This document shows positions 30,785-39,199 of a stretch of 45,379 nt of DNA, one piece after another. A model generated the notes under the pieces. That model searched no databases. It saw only the letters and a list, made by a program, of their open reading frames with translations, and was not told where the DNA came from. A program made the translations under genes and the position numbers. The stretch is from positions 1 to 45,379 of IMG/VR virus record IMGVR_UViG_3300006736_000013; one strand, 5' to 3'. The DNA comes from a virus. The stretch's first letter is position 1; each line of letters starts with the position of its first letter.

Positions 30785-31111
30785 ATGAGTGAGACAAGAC
30801 AAGCAGAAGAGACGAAAATTTTTAAATTAATTTTAAATCCAATGGCAGGAAGATGTGAGCATGAAAACGTTATTGCTATATCTGACGATATGGAAAAGCT
30901 TAAAAGTTTTTACATTGGAGAATTTTCAGAAAAACCGTATCAACATGAGGTAAACGATAGAATATGGAATAAGGTTTTTAAGAAGGGATCTATACTGGAA
31001 TGGTATAACGATAAAAGAGGTAATTATTATGCAACCGGACCTTTTGAAGAAGAATGGGTGAATACTGAATCGATTGAAAGTCTAAAGGATCGCATTTATT
31101 TTGTAGAATAA
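30785..31111 (+). CDS. Hypothetical accessory protein
   Basis: 108 residues, mixed alpha/beta and acidic: IFKLILNPMAGRCEHENVIA, DMEKLKSFYIGEFSEKPYQ, then GNYYATGPFEEEWVNTESIE. The sequence pattern (strand, helix, then a strand with an aromatic EW) is reminiscent of small phage proteins of unknown function. Its ribosome binding site comes from repeat copy 2, and its stop codon opens copy 3. No catalytic motif is seen. Confidence 0.5.
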   Translation: MSETRQAEETKIFKLILNPMAGRCEHENVIAISDDMEKLKSFYIGEFSEKPYQHEVNDRIWNKVFKKGSILEWYNDKRGNYYATGPFEEEWVNTESIESLKDRIYFVE

Positions 31112-31147
31112 TGTCGCACAATAAGCGTTATATTGAGTAGAAAGGAG
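31109..31147 (+). repeat. Cassette-boundary repeat, copy 3
   Basis: TAATGTCGCACAATAAGCG then TTATATTGAGTAGAAAGGAG. The first half diverges from copies 1, 2 and 4, while the second half is identical to copy 2. It contains the stop of the 108-residue gene and the ribosome binding site of the next gene. Confidence 0.8.
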
Positions 31148-31153
31148 ACGGTC

Positions 31154-31318
31154 GTGGGTGAGGCATATGAATTAGTACAACAACAAGCAGAGGATGAAGG
31201 GCTTTGGTTTAGGGCTGAATATGCTTCTGAAGACTATTTACAAAGAGCTTTGAGAGAGTTGCATGATTCCGTAGAGAGAGATTTTAATAGCAAGGAGACG
31301 GATCGTATAAATAACTAA
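31154..31318 (+). CDS. Small hypothetical protein
   Basis: 54 residues from a GTG 6 bases after AAAGGAG: VGEAYELVQQQAEDEGLWFR, then AEYASEDYLQRALRELHDSV. Helical and acidic. A longer frame from a TTG inside the repeat is possible but less likely, since it would begin before the ribosome binding site. It ends in AAT AAC TAA, the same tail codons as the first cassette. No family recognised. Confidence 0.5.
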   Translation: MGEAYELVQQQAEDEGLWFRAEYASEDYLQRALRELHDSVERDFNSKETDRINN

Positions 31319-31354
31319 ACATAAGCTGTCATTATATTGAGTTGATTAGAAAGG
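31312..31354 (+). repeat. Cassette-boundary repeat, copy 4
   Basis: TAACTAAACATAAGCTGTCA then TTATATTGAGTTGATTAGAAAGG. The centre (GCTGTCA) differs from the other copies, but the short ATAA ... TTAT arms around it are kept. It links the stop of the 54-residue gene to the start of the 55-residue gene. Confidence 0.75.
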
Positions 31355-31364
31355 TTGGTAGAGA

Positions 31365-31532
31365 ATGAAAATTGAGGATAACGGGAATATCATAACTTTC
31401 GATGAGGCGGTAACTATAGAAAATGGTGAGGATGGTCTTGCTAAAGCAACGTTATGCGAAGTTAACTATATAGAAGAAAAGAGTGTTAAAACTGGCAAGA
31501 ATCCTTATTTTATAGATATAAAAATATCCTAA
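31365..31532 (+). CDS. Small hypothetical protein before the methyltransferase
   Basis: 55 residues, beta-rich: MKIEDNGNIITFDEAVTIEN, then ATLCEVNYIEEKSVKTGKNP. AAAGG in repeat copy 4 lies upstream. A short hairpin (ATCCT/AGGAT) after the stop could weakly terminate transcription before the methyltransferase. No recognisable family. Confidence 0.5.
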   Translation: MKIEDNGNIITFDEAVTIENGEDGLAKATLCEVNYIEEKSVKTGKNPYFIDIKIS

Positions 31533-31561
31533 AAGAGGATTTTGTTATATCCTAAGAAGCA

Positions 31562-32938
31562 ATGATTAGAAATAAACAATTAAAAAAATACAGAGTGCTA
31601 TCCTTATTTTCTGGAGGAATGGGACTCGATATAGGATTAGAGTCTACAGGACGATTTGAGATAGTAGCTTGTATAGAAAAAGAACACGTTTTCTGTGAAA
31701 CAATCAGAAGTAATATTCAAGCAGGTCGTTTATCTAAAGACCTTAAAGTTATAGAGGGTGATATTTCTAAATTAAATCCAGATACAATCTTAAAAGAAAA
31801 TGGCATTGAACCAAATACAATAGATGTTGTTATTGGTGGCCCGCCTTGTCAATCTTTCAGTACTGCGGGAAATCGGGGGACTACTCAAGATCCAAGAGGA
31901 ACTTTAATATGGGATTTTTTAAGATTTATTCAATATATTAAACCCAAAATATTTTTAATGGAAAACGTCCGGGGTTTATTATCAGCAGCTTTGAAGCATA
32001 GGCCGATTGCTGATCGCCCAAATAATGGAGGGTCCGCTTTAGTGGAAGATGAACAACCGGGTTCCGTTGTCCGGTTGTTTTCTAAAGATTTAAGTAACCT
32101 TAATGGAATTGGTTACAACCTAAATATATTTGAGGTGAATTCAGTTAATTATGGAGCCCCACAGATTAGAGAAAGAGTTTTATTCATAGGAAATTGCTAC
32201 GGACGAGAAATAAAATTTCCTGAGCCAACACATTGTAATCCTGTTGGCTTAAATGAAAACTCGACACAACTTAATCTAATAAACGAAAGTTCAGAGAAAC
32301 TTCCATGGAAAACACTTGGTGATGCGATTCAATCATTAATTGATAAAGATCCATTAATTTTAGATTTTAGTCCAAGAAAAAAAGGATTTTTAAAAATGGT
32401 GCCCCCCGGTTCTAATTGGCGAAGTTTGCCAGACGAAATACAAAAAGAATCAATGGGTAAAGCTTGGTATGCTAAGGGAGGGCGTTCTGGCTGGTGGAGA
32501 AGATTATCATTTGATTTGCCTGCTCCAACTTTAGTTACAATGCCAAACCATGCAAGCACTTCACTTTGTCACCCAATTGAGACACGTGCTTTATCCATCA
32601 AGGAGTATGCAAGAATTCAAGAATTTCCAGATGAATGGGAATTTTGTGGAACCATTTCTAAAAAATATGCTCAAGTAGGAAATGCTGTTCCAACTCGATT
32701 AGGAAAAGTTGCTGGCAATGTAATTGCATGTGAGCTTGATGAAATTTTAGTTTCCAAAAGGATGCCTTTGAAAGAAGCTACTTGCGAACCAAAGATTATT
32801 TATTTGCAGTCTCATATAAGAACCCGTCAGTGGTTTGAAAAAGGGAAAGCTCAAATAAGGAAATCGGGCACAAAAAATTGTGATAGCCAACAAAAACTGT
32901 CAAAAACACTATTGAACCTGTATTATTTTAAAAACTAA
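31562..32938 (+). CDS. C5-cytosine DNA methyltransferase
   Basis: 458 residues with the m5C methyltransferase motifs in order: I (VLSLFSGGMGLDIGLE, 12-27), IV with catalytic Cys96 (GGPPCQSF, 92-99), VI (ENV, 134-136), VIII (QIRERVLFIG) and IX-X (YARIQEFPDEWEF, then YAQVGNAVP). A target-recognition region lies between VIII and IX. It transfers methyl from SAM to cytosine, probably guarding phage DNA against host restriction; no partner endonuclease is seen. Base composition is clearly more AT-rich than the flanking replication genes, suggesting recent gain. It ends in the partial fifth cassette repeat. The ribosome binding site is weak. Confidence 0.9.
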   Translation: MIRNKQLKKYRVLSLFSGGMGLDIGLESTGRFEIVACIEKEHVFCETIRSNIQAGRLSKDLKVIEGDISKLNPDTILKENGIEPNTIDVVIGGPPCQSFSTAGNRGTTQDPRGTLIWDFLRFIQYIKPKIFLMENVRGLLSAALKHRPIADRPNNGGSALVEDEQPGSVVRLFSKDLSNLNGIGYNLNIFEVNSVNYGAPQIRERVLFIGNCYGREIKFPEPTHCNPVGLNENSTQLNLINESSEKLPWKTLGDAIQSLIDKDPLILDFSPRKKGFLKMVPPGSNWRSLPDEIQKESMGKAWYAKGGRSGWWRRLSFDLPAPTLVTMPNHASTSLCHPIETRALSIKEYARIQEFPDEWEFCGTISKKYAQVGNAVPTRLGKVAGNVIACELDEILVSKRMPLKEATCEPKIIYLQSHIRTRQWFEKGKAQIRKSGTKNCDSQQKLSKTLLNLYYFKN

Positions 32939-32950
32939 ACATAACATGCA
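32933..32950 (+). repeat. Partial cassette-boundary repeat, copy 5
   Basis: AACTAAACATAACATGCA at the end of the methyltransferase gene matches the first half of copies 2 and 4, including the stop codon. The second half (TTATATTGAG and ribosome binding site) is absent. This marks the right end of the cassette block. Confidence 0.6.
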
Positions 32951-32969
32951 TTAGATTTAGTCATCGCTA

Positions 32970-32996
32970 TTGACAGTATCATCATGACAATATAAG
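32970..32996 (+). promoter_or_regulatory. Sigma70-like promoter upstream of the helicase
   Basis: TTGACA (32970-32975), a short 15-bp spacer and TATAAG (32991-32996). Transcription would begin near 33003, so the RNA would open almost directly with hairpin copy C (33011-33032). The short spacer lowers confidence. Confidence 0.4.
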
Positions 32997-33010
32997 TTTA
33001 CAGAGCGTTC

Positions 33011-33058
33011 TAGTTACTTTGGTCGGTAACTAAAATTCTAGAGAAAAAGGGAGTCTGG
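33011..33058 (+). promoter_or_regulatory. UUUGGUCG hairpin plus GGAGUCUGG ribosome binding site, copy C
   Basis: The perfect stem UAGUUAC (33011-33017)/GUAACUA (33026-33032) closes UUUGGUCG (33018-33025). GGAGUCUGG lies at 33050-33058, before the helicase start. This copy is about 27 kb from the other two and next to a predicted promoter. That argues that the element is a maintained regulatory unit and not a local duplication. Confidence 0.75.
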
Positions 33059-33064
33059 AAAAAT

Positions 33065-34648
33065 ATGCATGTAATGGCAAAGCCATCTGTCCTGCTGTCC
33101 AATGACGGCGAAAAAATAGTGATTTCACGCACAACATATGAGGACCGTCACCTAATGAAGGAGATCGGCGCCACATGGAATAGTCGGGTGCGTGCCTGGT
33201 TTATGCCAGCCTCTCATATCGCATACAAAGCATGTGTTGATGCAGGTCTAGAGGTCGGTGCAGGGCTAGTCTCTCATTTCCATATGTGTGGGTCCCCGCG
33301 CATACTATCTTTCGATGAATGCGCACTTAACTTCAAAACTAAGCCCTATCTACACCAGGAAAAATGGGTTGAGCTTTTCATGCAGCAAAACCAGGCCTTT
33401 TTCCTTGGGGATGTTGGCACCGGCAAAACTAAAGCAGCGATTGATTCAGCATGGGCAATGGATGCGTCACGGATCTTAATTGTGACACCTGCATGTGTCA
33501 TGCAGAATTTTGCTAGGGAAGTTAAGACCCACTCCGATTATGATGTTGTGGTCGTTGATGGGGCAAGGGCAAAGAAGGTAAAGACGCTCTCAGCTAAGCT
33601 ACATAATGTATATATCGTGAGCTATGACTCATTAGCAAGCCTACAGCAGGACCTAGTTGATTTTGATTTGATCATTTTTGACGAGATCCATTATCTAAAA
33701 ACTCATACAAGTCAACGTAGTAAAGCGGCCTACGATATCGCACAGAAGATCCCATGCCGTATAGGGATGACAGGCACCTTAATTGCAAACGGGATACAGG
33801 ATGCCTTTGGCCCCTACAAGGTCATCGACCCCAGCTTCTTTGGCACAAGCTACCATCTATTCAGGCAGCGCTACCTTATCATGGGCGGCTATGATGCAGG
33901 CCATGGCCCAACACAGATCGTTGGGTACAAGAACCAGGATGAATTTAAAACAATCATAGCCCGTAACAGCCTAAGATTTGCACTTAATGAAGTGACAGAT
34001 ATGCCCGAAGAAGTTGAGATCCCACTCTATGTTGAGCTCGATAGCCAAACAAAGACTATTTATAAAAATATTTTTAAGGAGATAGATGACACTGAGTATG
34101 CCCCGACGAGCACAATGGACAAAATAATGAAGTTGCAGCGTGTCACATCAGGCAAGTTACTCACACACCATGAGTCAGGTGAGAAGCTAGACGTACTCTT
34201 GAACCATCTAGACGAACTACAAGAACACAAGGTCATTATATGGTGTCGTTTCACAGACACTATCGCACACGTTTCTAAAGAGCTAATCTTCCAGAATATC
34301 CCACATGTTATATACAATGGATCAGCGACCGACAAAGAGATCGTCGCCAAGTTCAATGCCTCCGGCACATACGAAGATAAGCCCTATGTCATGATCGCCC
34401 AAATACAAATGGGTGTTGGCTGGGAAGTGCCGAGCGCCAAGTACGCCATATTCTATGAGATGGACTACTCACGCATCAATTATGTCCAGGCAAAGGGCCG
34501 GAACCGTAGGTTAAAAGGCTCAGAGACGGGCGCCGTTGTCTACATGTACCTACTAGCGAAAGACACAATTGATGAGGGGATATACAAGACCCTACAGACA
34601 AAAGACTTTACTGCGAAAGAAGCCCTCGAATATGTGGGCGGGTATTAG
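33065..34648 (+). CDS. SNF2-like DEAD/DEAH-box DNA helicase
   Basis: 527 residues. The N-terminal 70 residues (MKEIGATWNSRVRAWFMP) resemble the small HARP-like domain found in front of SMARCAL1-type ATPases. Helicase motifs are I GDVGTGKT (115-122), II DEIH (206-209), III GMTGTLIANG, a C-terminal lobe with HKVIIWCRFTDTIAHVS, and VI QAKGRNRRLKG. It translocates on DNA, probably for fork remodelling or recombination during replication. Start could be ATG 33065 or in-frame ATG 33074. The element upstream (hairpin copy C) suggests regulated translation. Confidence 0.85.
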   Translation: MHVMAKPSVLLSNDGEKIVISRTTYEDRHLMKEIGATWNSRVRAWFMPASHIAYKACVDAGLEVGAGLVSHFHMCGSPRILSFDECALNFKTKPYLHQEKWVELFMQQNQAFFLGDVGTGKTKAAIDSAWAMDASRILIVTPACVMQNFAREVKTHSDYDVVVVDGARAKKVKTLSAKLHNVYIVSYDSLASLQQDLVDFDLIIFDEIHYLKTHTSQRSKAAYDIAQKIPCRIGMTGTLIANGIQDAFGPYKVIDPSFFGTSYHLFRQRYLIMGGYDAGHGPTQIVGYKNQDEFKTIIARNSLRFALNEVTDMPEEVEIPLYVELDSQTKTIYKNIFKEIDDTEYAPTSTMDKIMKLQRVTSGKLLTHHESGEKLDVLLNHLDELQEHKVIIWCRFTDTIAHVSKELIFQNIPHVIYNGSATDKEIVAKFNASGTYEDKPYVMIAQIQMGVGWEVPSAKYAIFYEMDYSRINYVQAKGRNRRLKGSETGAVVYMYLLAKDTIDEGIYKTLQTKDFTAKEALEYVGGY

Positions 34649-34673
34649 AAAATAAATAGGAGGAAATGAAGTT

Positions 34674-35150
34674 ATGGAAGAGAATCTATCACTATCTGAG
34701 AAAAGGGAAAAGTTGAACGCGCAAATAGAGAACCTTGATAAGAAATTCGCCTCACAGGTAGAGAGTCTTATTGAGGCTAGAGCTAATATATCAGCTGAAA
34801 TCAGCGATAAAGAGCTGCGGATCAAGCAGCTCAAAGAAGAGCAGACCCAGATTGATGCAGAGCTAATGGTCCAACTGCAGGATGCTGGGATGGATCAAGA
34901 AGTTAAGTATTTTGGTGGCCTTCGCATGGAGTTCAAAGAAGAGATTGTGGGCTCTATTGAACCTGGGATGGAGGAAAACGTAATCCAATGGGCACGAAAT
35001 ATTGGGAATGAGGACTTAGTTAAGGTCTCTATTGGCAAAAGGGCTATCGGGAAATTGGTTGACTCCGGCATTGCGGTACCTATGTGCCTCAAGATAAACA
35101 CCTATACAAAATTTAATGTGCGTAAAGATACACGAAAAAAGGGGGGATAA
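34674..35150 (+). CDS. Coiled-coil protein of the replication/recombination block
   Basis: 158 residues. The first 85 form a long coiled coil (EKREKLNAQIENLDKKFASQ onward). The C-terminal domain (GGLRMEFKEEIVGSIEPGME, then IQWARNIGNEDLVKVSIG and INTYTKFNVRK) has a strand-helix-strand pattern I recall from a family of small phage proteins of unknown function in replication operons. It could help ssDNA handling or nuclease inhibition (Gam-like), but no Gam signature is certain. GGAGG precedes the ATG. Confidence 0.5.
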   Translation: MEENLSLSEKREKLNAQIENLDKKFASQVESLIEARANISAEISDKELRIKQLKEEQTQIDAELMVQLQDAGMDQEVKYFGGLRMEFKEEIVGSIEPGMEENVIQWARNIGNEDLVKVSIGKRAIGKLVDSGIAVPMCLKINTYTKFNVRKDTRKKGG

Positions 35151-35210
35151 AGATTAGCGGTATAGAGAAAAGTAGGAATTCTAAAACAAAGTAAAGGAAG
35201 GTAATTAAAA

Positions 35211-35375
35211 ATGAGTAAATTAAAATCAAGGAAATTATGGGCGAGTGTTATAGCGGGGTCTTTAGTTATATGTAATGAGGGACTAGATCTTAATCTAGAT
35301 AGCGCCACTATCATGTCATTCTCTGGGATCATCATCTCGTATGTGCTTGGACAATCTTACGTAGACAAAGGCTAA
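35211..35375 (+). CDS. Small membrane protein, holin-like
   Basis: 54 residues: MSKLKSRKLWASVIAGSLVI ... TIMSFSGIIISYVLGQSYVD. A basic N-terminus, one transmembrane helix (10-22) and a second hydrophobic stretch (33-47) ending in a GQS-x-VD motif match a family of very small phage membrane proteins often annotated as holin-like. AAGGAAGG precedes the ATG. Its place among replication genes is odd for a holin. Confidence 0.5.
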   Translation: MSKLKSRKLWASVIAGSLVICNEGLDLNLDSATIMSFSGIIISYVLGQSYVDKG

Positions 35376-35406
35376 TAGACTAAAAAACAAGGGAGAAGGA
35401 TGAAAA

Positions 35407-36117
35407 ATGGGAGATTTAAAAGTAAAGACAGCAGGCAAGCCTGTAGCGGAAACAGACGCCGCCATACCAGCATATATTGATGGAGCATCTATAGATGCGA
35501 GCATGCTAGACATTGACGCAGGTGATTTACAGATGTCAGCACTTTCATTGGTGCAGGGCCGCCACCCCGCGAAGAAGAATGACGATACCCTAAAAGATGG
35601 GGACTATGTTGATATGATGACAGGAAAGAACCATGGGCCACAGGTTCAGGTTATTATTGTCAAACACCAAAAAACATGGTCAAAACGGAACCTTGGCAAT
35701 GACTATCGGGATGACCGGTCCTTTTCAATCGATGGTGAATGTTGGAACGATTCTACCCCAATGACAGATGATGAGAAGTTTCGCTGTCTTGAGCATAACT
35801 TCTTCATTCTATTAGCGAAAGAAATGCAGCCAGTCCCTATGAAAATTAAGTTCAAAAAGACAAGTTCAAGAGCGGGTAGAAACCTTCTTAATCTACTGCA
35901 TCGAGAAGTAAAGAGTGGTCGCCCTATGCATGCCAAAACTTACACACTTTCGTCAGAACCACAGAACATTAACGGTAATGATGTGTTTGTAATCTCTGTA
36001 GCGCCCTCTGGGTTCTGTCCAGAAGAGCATTATTTTTTAGCTGATTCAGTTTCCAAGTCAATTCGTAGCGTTGAGATCAAATCAGACACAGATTCATCAG
36101 GCATCAAGCTCGACTAA
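35407..36117 (+). CDS. Putative ssDNA-binding or replication accessory protein
   Basis: 236 residues. A disordered acidic N-terminus is followed by a beta-rich domain (GDYVDMMTGKNHGPQVQVII, then KHQKTWSKRN), a segment FRCLEHNFFILLAKEMQPVPMK and a C-terminal strand set (VFVISVAPSGFCPEEHYFL) ending in an acidic tail. An OB-like core with an acidic tail and a position between helicase and primase genes would suit an ssDNA-binding protein. No motif proves this. GGGAGAAGG precedes the ATG. Confidence 0.4.
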   Translation: MGDLKVKTAGKPVAETDAAIPAYIDGASIDASMLDIDAGDLQMSALSLVQGRHPAKKNDDTLKDGDYVDMMTGKNHGPQVQVIIVKHQKTWSKRNLGNDYRDDRSFSIDGECWNDSTPMTDDEKFRCLEHNFFILLAKEMQPVPMKIKFKKTSSRAGRNLLNLLHREVKSGRPMHAKTYTLSSEPQNINGNDVFVISVAPSGFCPEEHYFLADSVSKSIRSVEIKSDTDSSGIKLD

Positions 36118-36141
36118 TTTAAAAAGAAAGTGGGAAATACC

Positions 36142-36600
36142 GTGAAACCTAGCATAGTAAAAAAGAAAAAATCTATCGGCAATCTAATCCCAACCAGAGA
36201 CCTGGCCAAGGTGCTTCTGGTGACGCCGCAATCAATACAGGAGCAGATACGAAAAAAAATCATCCCATCTGATTGTGTGTTACGCTTGCCTAATAAGACG
36301 AATACTCGCTATGTATATAGGATAGACGTTGAAAAGTTCTCTCGGTATTTCCCACAGACCGCAAAAATGTTCGATCACCATTTTAGTAATAGTACTGTTA
36401 AGCGCTTCTATACGGCCCTTGACTTCTCTCAACAGTTAAATATCAGTGAGAGTACCATGCGTAGGCATATTGGCGATGGCACTTACCCTGTTGTCACGAT
36501 ACCAAGCACTGGAAAGAAGCGTCTTGTGCGAATTGATGCACGTGCATTTGTAAGAAAATTCCCAGAATTTAATTCATATCTATTGGGTTTTAGCATCTAG
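36142..36600 (+). CDS. Tandem helix-turn-helix DNA-binding protein
   Basis: 152 residues from GTG 36142; GTG 36130 is also in frame but lies directly on the purine run. Two similar winged-HTH units are visible: TRDLAKVLLVTPQSIQEQIR ... YVYRIDVEKFSRYFPQTAKMF, and ALDFSQQLNISESTMRRHIG ... RLVRIDARAFVRKFPEFNSYL. Each ends in the same [VL]xRID-x4-F-x-[RK][YK]FP pattern, so the protein is an internal duplication of a MerR/excisionase-like domain. It may bind the origin or act as a directionality factor. It ends one base before the primase gene. Confidence 0.6.
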   Translation: MKPSIVKKKKSIGNLIPTRDLAKVLLVTPQSIQEQIRKKIIPSDCVLRLPNKTNTRYVYRIDVEKFSRYFPQTAKMFDHHFSNSTVKRFYTALDFSQQLNISESTMRRHIGDGTYPVVTIPSTGKKRLVRIDARAFVRKFPEFNSYLLGFSI

Positions 36601-36601
36601 C

Positions 36602-38923
36602 ATGGGATTAAAGGAACAAGTTGAAAGTCATTTATCAGTTGATGCTATTGTGGATCTATATTCAGATATCCAGCACGTTAAGCATGAGGGTAATGGCGGC
36701 TTAATTGGCCAATGCCCATTCACATTCAAGCATTCCGGTAAAAAGAAACATAATTTCAGTATCGATACCGACCCAAAGACAATCGGTAGATACAACTGCT
36801 TTGGTTGCCAATCAACTGGGAATATGTATACCTATTTAAAGGAAGTTAAAGGCATAGAAAAGCCCCTTTTATATTTAGCTGATCATTTTGGTATCGAGGC
36901 GGCGATTGATCAAGGCCATCGACCAGAAAAACAAATAATCCCTAGCGCCGTTATCCTTGCTGCGAAAAAATCGTTGCTTGGCAAAGAAAATGAGAAAGCA
37001 GTTAGTATGCTTGAGACGATGGGGATTCGCCGAGAAACTATGGCGAAATATAACTTAGGGTGGAGCGCTGGCCGCTACTGGATCCCAATTAAGGATGAGC
37101 ATGGCGATTATGTTAATGTCCGAAAATACAACCCGCTCTTTAGCGGTGGTTATAAGGTTATATCCTATGCAAAGGGATATGGCGAGAATCGGCTATGGCC
37201 AATTGAAAGCTTATCAAAGAAAAATAAAGACCAACCTATATATATATTTGAGGGTGAGAAAGATACCCTGACAGCCCTTAGTCTTGACCTTAATGCCATC
37301 ACATCGACAGCGGGAGCGGGCGCATGGAAAATGATTGAATGGGGCCTCCTATTTAAAGGTAAAGATGTCATTATTTGCATGGACATTGACAGTGAGGGCG
37401 TCTCTGGGGCTGATAAACGTGCGAAATCTATTCGCAAATATACTGACCGTGTACGGATAGTGACATTAGACCTGGATGTTAAAAAATATCCACACGGTGA
37501 TTTTTCTGACTATATAACACAGGAGGGGCGTTCGCTATCAGATTTTCTGGAGCTGGTAAATAAAGCTGAGAACTATGAGTTATCGGAAGAAGATGCCGAT
37601 GAGGACGAGAAGAAAGAGTCTAAAAATAAATTAACATCGTATACTATCATGTACGATTTCCAAGAAGTCTATAAACTAATTCTCCCCTATGATAAAAATT
37701 TTTACCGGTACAATGGGGGCGTCTATGGGGTCGTTGATGAATTGGAATTAAAGGGACTTATACAGAAATTTGTTTTCACTCGATACGAAAAAGAGCCCAG
37801 CCCAAAGCTTGTCAAAGATGTTGTTTTATCTCTAGAGTCTGAGATTTTCGAGAAAGATAAAACGCCCGATTCAGTATATTTAAATTTTACAAACGGCCTT
37901 TTAAACTTAAGTTCGTTCAAGCTTCAGGAGCATAAAAGGGATGTCTTTTCAGTTAATCAGGTCCCCGCCGTATTCGATGTCCTTGGTAAATACGAATGCC
38001 CTAGATGGGTGCAGTTCCTTGATGAGGTACTAGAGGGTGATCAGGAGCGAATCTGCCTGATACAAGAAATGTTTGGTTATTGTCTAACAAGAAGCACTGC
38101 GTACCAAAAGGCGTTTATGCTGTACGGCAGTGGCGCGAATGGAAAATCTGTTCTCCTCTCCATACTAGAAAAAGTAGTGGGCAGGAGCAATGTATCTAAC
38201 GTGGCCTTTACATCACTATCAGAAAAGTTTGCTGTTGCGGATTTACACAATAAACTATGCAATATTTCAGGGGAAATTGACTTTAATCGAGTGGCCAGTC
38301 TCGACTGCTTTAAGTCTATAACGGCTGGCGACACAATCATGATAGAACAAAAGTATAGGAAGGCTTTTTCGTATACCCCATTCGTCAAATTGATCTATGC
38401 AACGAATGAGTTGCCTGTTACCCGTGACCGTACAGATGGGTACTATAGACGATTCATTATCATCCCTTTTAATCGAGAGTTTAAAGGAGCGGAGATCGAC
38501 TATCGTATTGGCGATAAACTAGAGGCCGAACTTGAAGGTATTGTTGGTTGGGCAATAGAGGGGCTTAAGCGGTTAAAGAAGCGCGGGGAATTTATTGAGC
38601 CTAGCATATCAAAGGAGGAGATGACTATCTATCGAAAGGAAAGTAGTAGCTTGATGATGTTCATTGAGGAGCAATGCGAGCTTAGGCCTTCATATGAATG
38701 CGATAAAGACCACTTTGTATTTAAGTATAAGGAATTCTGTACTGACAACTCATACGGAGTTTGTTCAACGCATAGAATGACAAAGGAATTAAGGCGAAAT
38801 AAAGATCTCAAGATCTCTCTGAAGCATTCCGGTAGTAGATATTATTATATGGGCGTAAAAATTGTGAATAAATATGGAAATACTGATGGGGAGGTCAACC
38901 GATACAGCGGTCAAATAAACTAG
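36602..38923 (+). CDS. Primase-helicase: CHC2 zinc finger, Toprim and SF3 helicase
   Basis: 773 residues. The zinc finger is Cys38/His44/Cys66/Cys69 (CPFTFKH and CFGC). The Toprim core has EGEKD (217-221) and DID-x2-G (261-266). A D5-type N-terminal domain leads to a superfamily 3 helicase with Walker A GSGANGKS (509-516), Walker B-like LHNKLCNISGEIDF (548-561) and sensor YATNELPVTRDRTDGYYRRF (599-618). It primes and unwinds DNA at the phage origin. The fusion of bacterial-type primase with a P4/D5-type helicase is a known phage and plasmid arrangement. Confidence 0.9.
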   Translation: MGLKEQVESHLSVDAIVDLYSDIQHVKHEGNGGLIGQCPFTFKHSGKKKHNFSIDTDPKTIGRYNCFGCQSTGNMYTYLKEVKGIEKPLLYLADHFGIEAAIDQGHRPEKQIIPSAVILAAKKSLLGKENEKAVSMLETMGIRRETMAKYNLGWSAGRYWIPIKDEHGDYVNVRKYNPLFSGGYKVISYAKGYGENRLWPIESLSKKNKDQPIYIFEGEKDTLTALSLDLNAITSTAGAGAWKMIEWGLLFKGKDVIICMDIDSEGVSGADKRAKSIRKYTDRVRIVTLDLDVKKYPHGDFSDYITQEGRSLSDFLELVNKAENYELSEEDADEDEKKESKNKLTSYTIMYDFQEVYKLILPYDKNFYRYNGGVYGVVDELELKGLIQKFVFTRYEKEPSPKLVKDVVLSLESEIFEKDKTPDSVYLNFTNGLLNLSSFKLQEHKRDVFSVNQVPAVFDVLGKYECPRWVQFLDEVLEGDQERICLIQEMFGYCLTRSTAYQKAFMLYGSGANGKSVLLSILEKVVGRSNVSNVAFTSLSEKFAVADLHNKLCNISGEIDFNRVASLDCFKSITAGDTIMIEQKYRKAFSYTPFVKLIYATNELPVTRDRTDGYYRRFIIIPFNREFKGAEIDYRIGDKLEAELEGIVGWAIEGLKRLKKRGEFIEPSISKEEMTIYRKESSSLMMFIEEQCELRPSYECDKDHFVFKYKEFCTDNSYGVCSTHRMTKELRRNKDLKISLKHSGSRYYYMGVKIVNKYGNTDGEVNRYSGQIN

Positions 38924-38966
38924 GGCATAGAAATAAAAAGAAATAAAAAAGGGAGAGTGTTAGATA

Positions 38967-39197
38967 ATGGCAGCTAAAAAGAAAGAGAATACAATGGTTT
39001 TTGCTTCGTATCGTCTTGATGTAAATGCAGATACGAATGGCTTTGGCAATACGGTATGCGAAATTCCTGACGGGAAAAAGCTTGACAGCATTGAAATGAT
39101 AAGAGCCTTTGAGAGACAAACCGAAGCAAGCTTGAACAGATCTTGCCCTCAGAAAAAAACTTATCGTGTGACGTTACTAAATTGGAAGGAGTTATAG
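38967..39197 (+). CDS. Small hypothetical protein
   Basis: 76 residues: a basic start (MAAKKKENTM) then a beta-alpha domain (FASYRLDVNADTNGFGNTV, CEIPDGKKLDSIEMIRAFER). GGGAGAG ribosome binding site. It follows the primase and ends just before the next small gene. No family recognised. Confidence 0.5.
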   Translation: MAAKKKENTMVFASYRLDVNADTNGFGNTVCEIPDGKKLDSIEMIRAFERQTEASLNRSCPQKKTYRVTLLNWKEL

Positions 39198-39199
39198 CT

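Noticed and set aside
30512-31354. Cassette-boundary repeats as integron attC sites
   Set aside because: The repeats contain GTTATAT but no GTTRRRY/RYYYAAC pair and no long imperfect palindrome. The nearby recombinase is a phage integrase with a tRNA attP. The cassette idea is kept, the integron idea is not.
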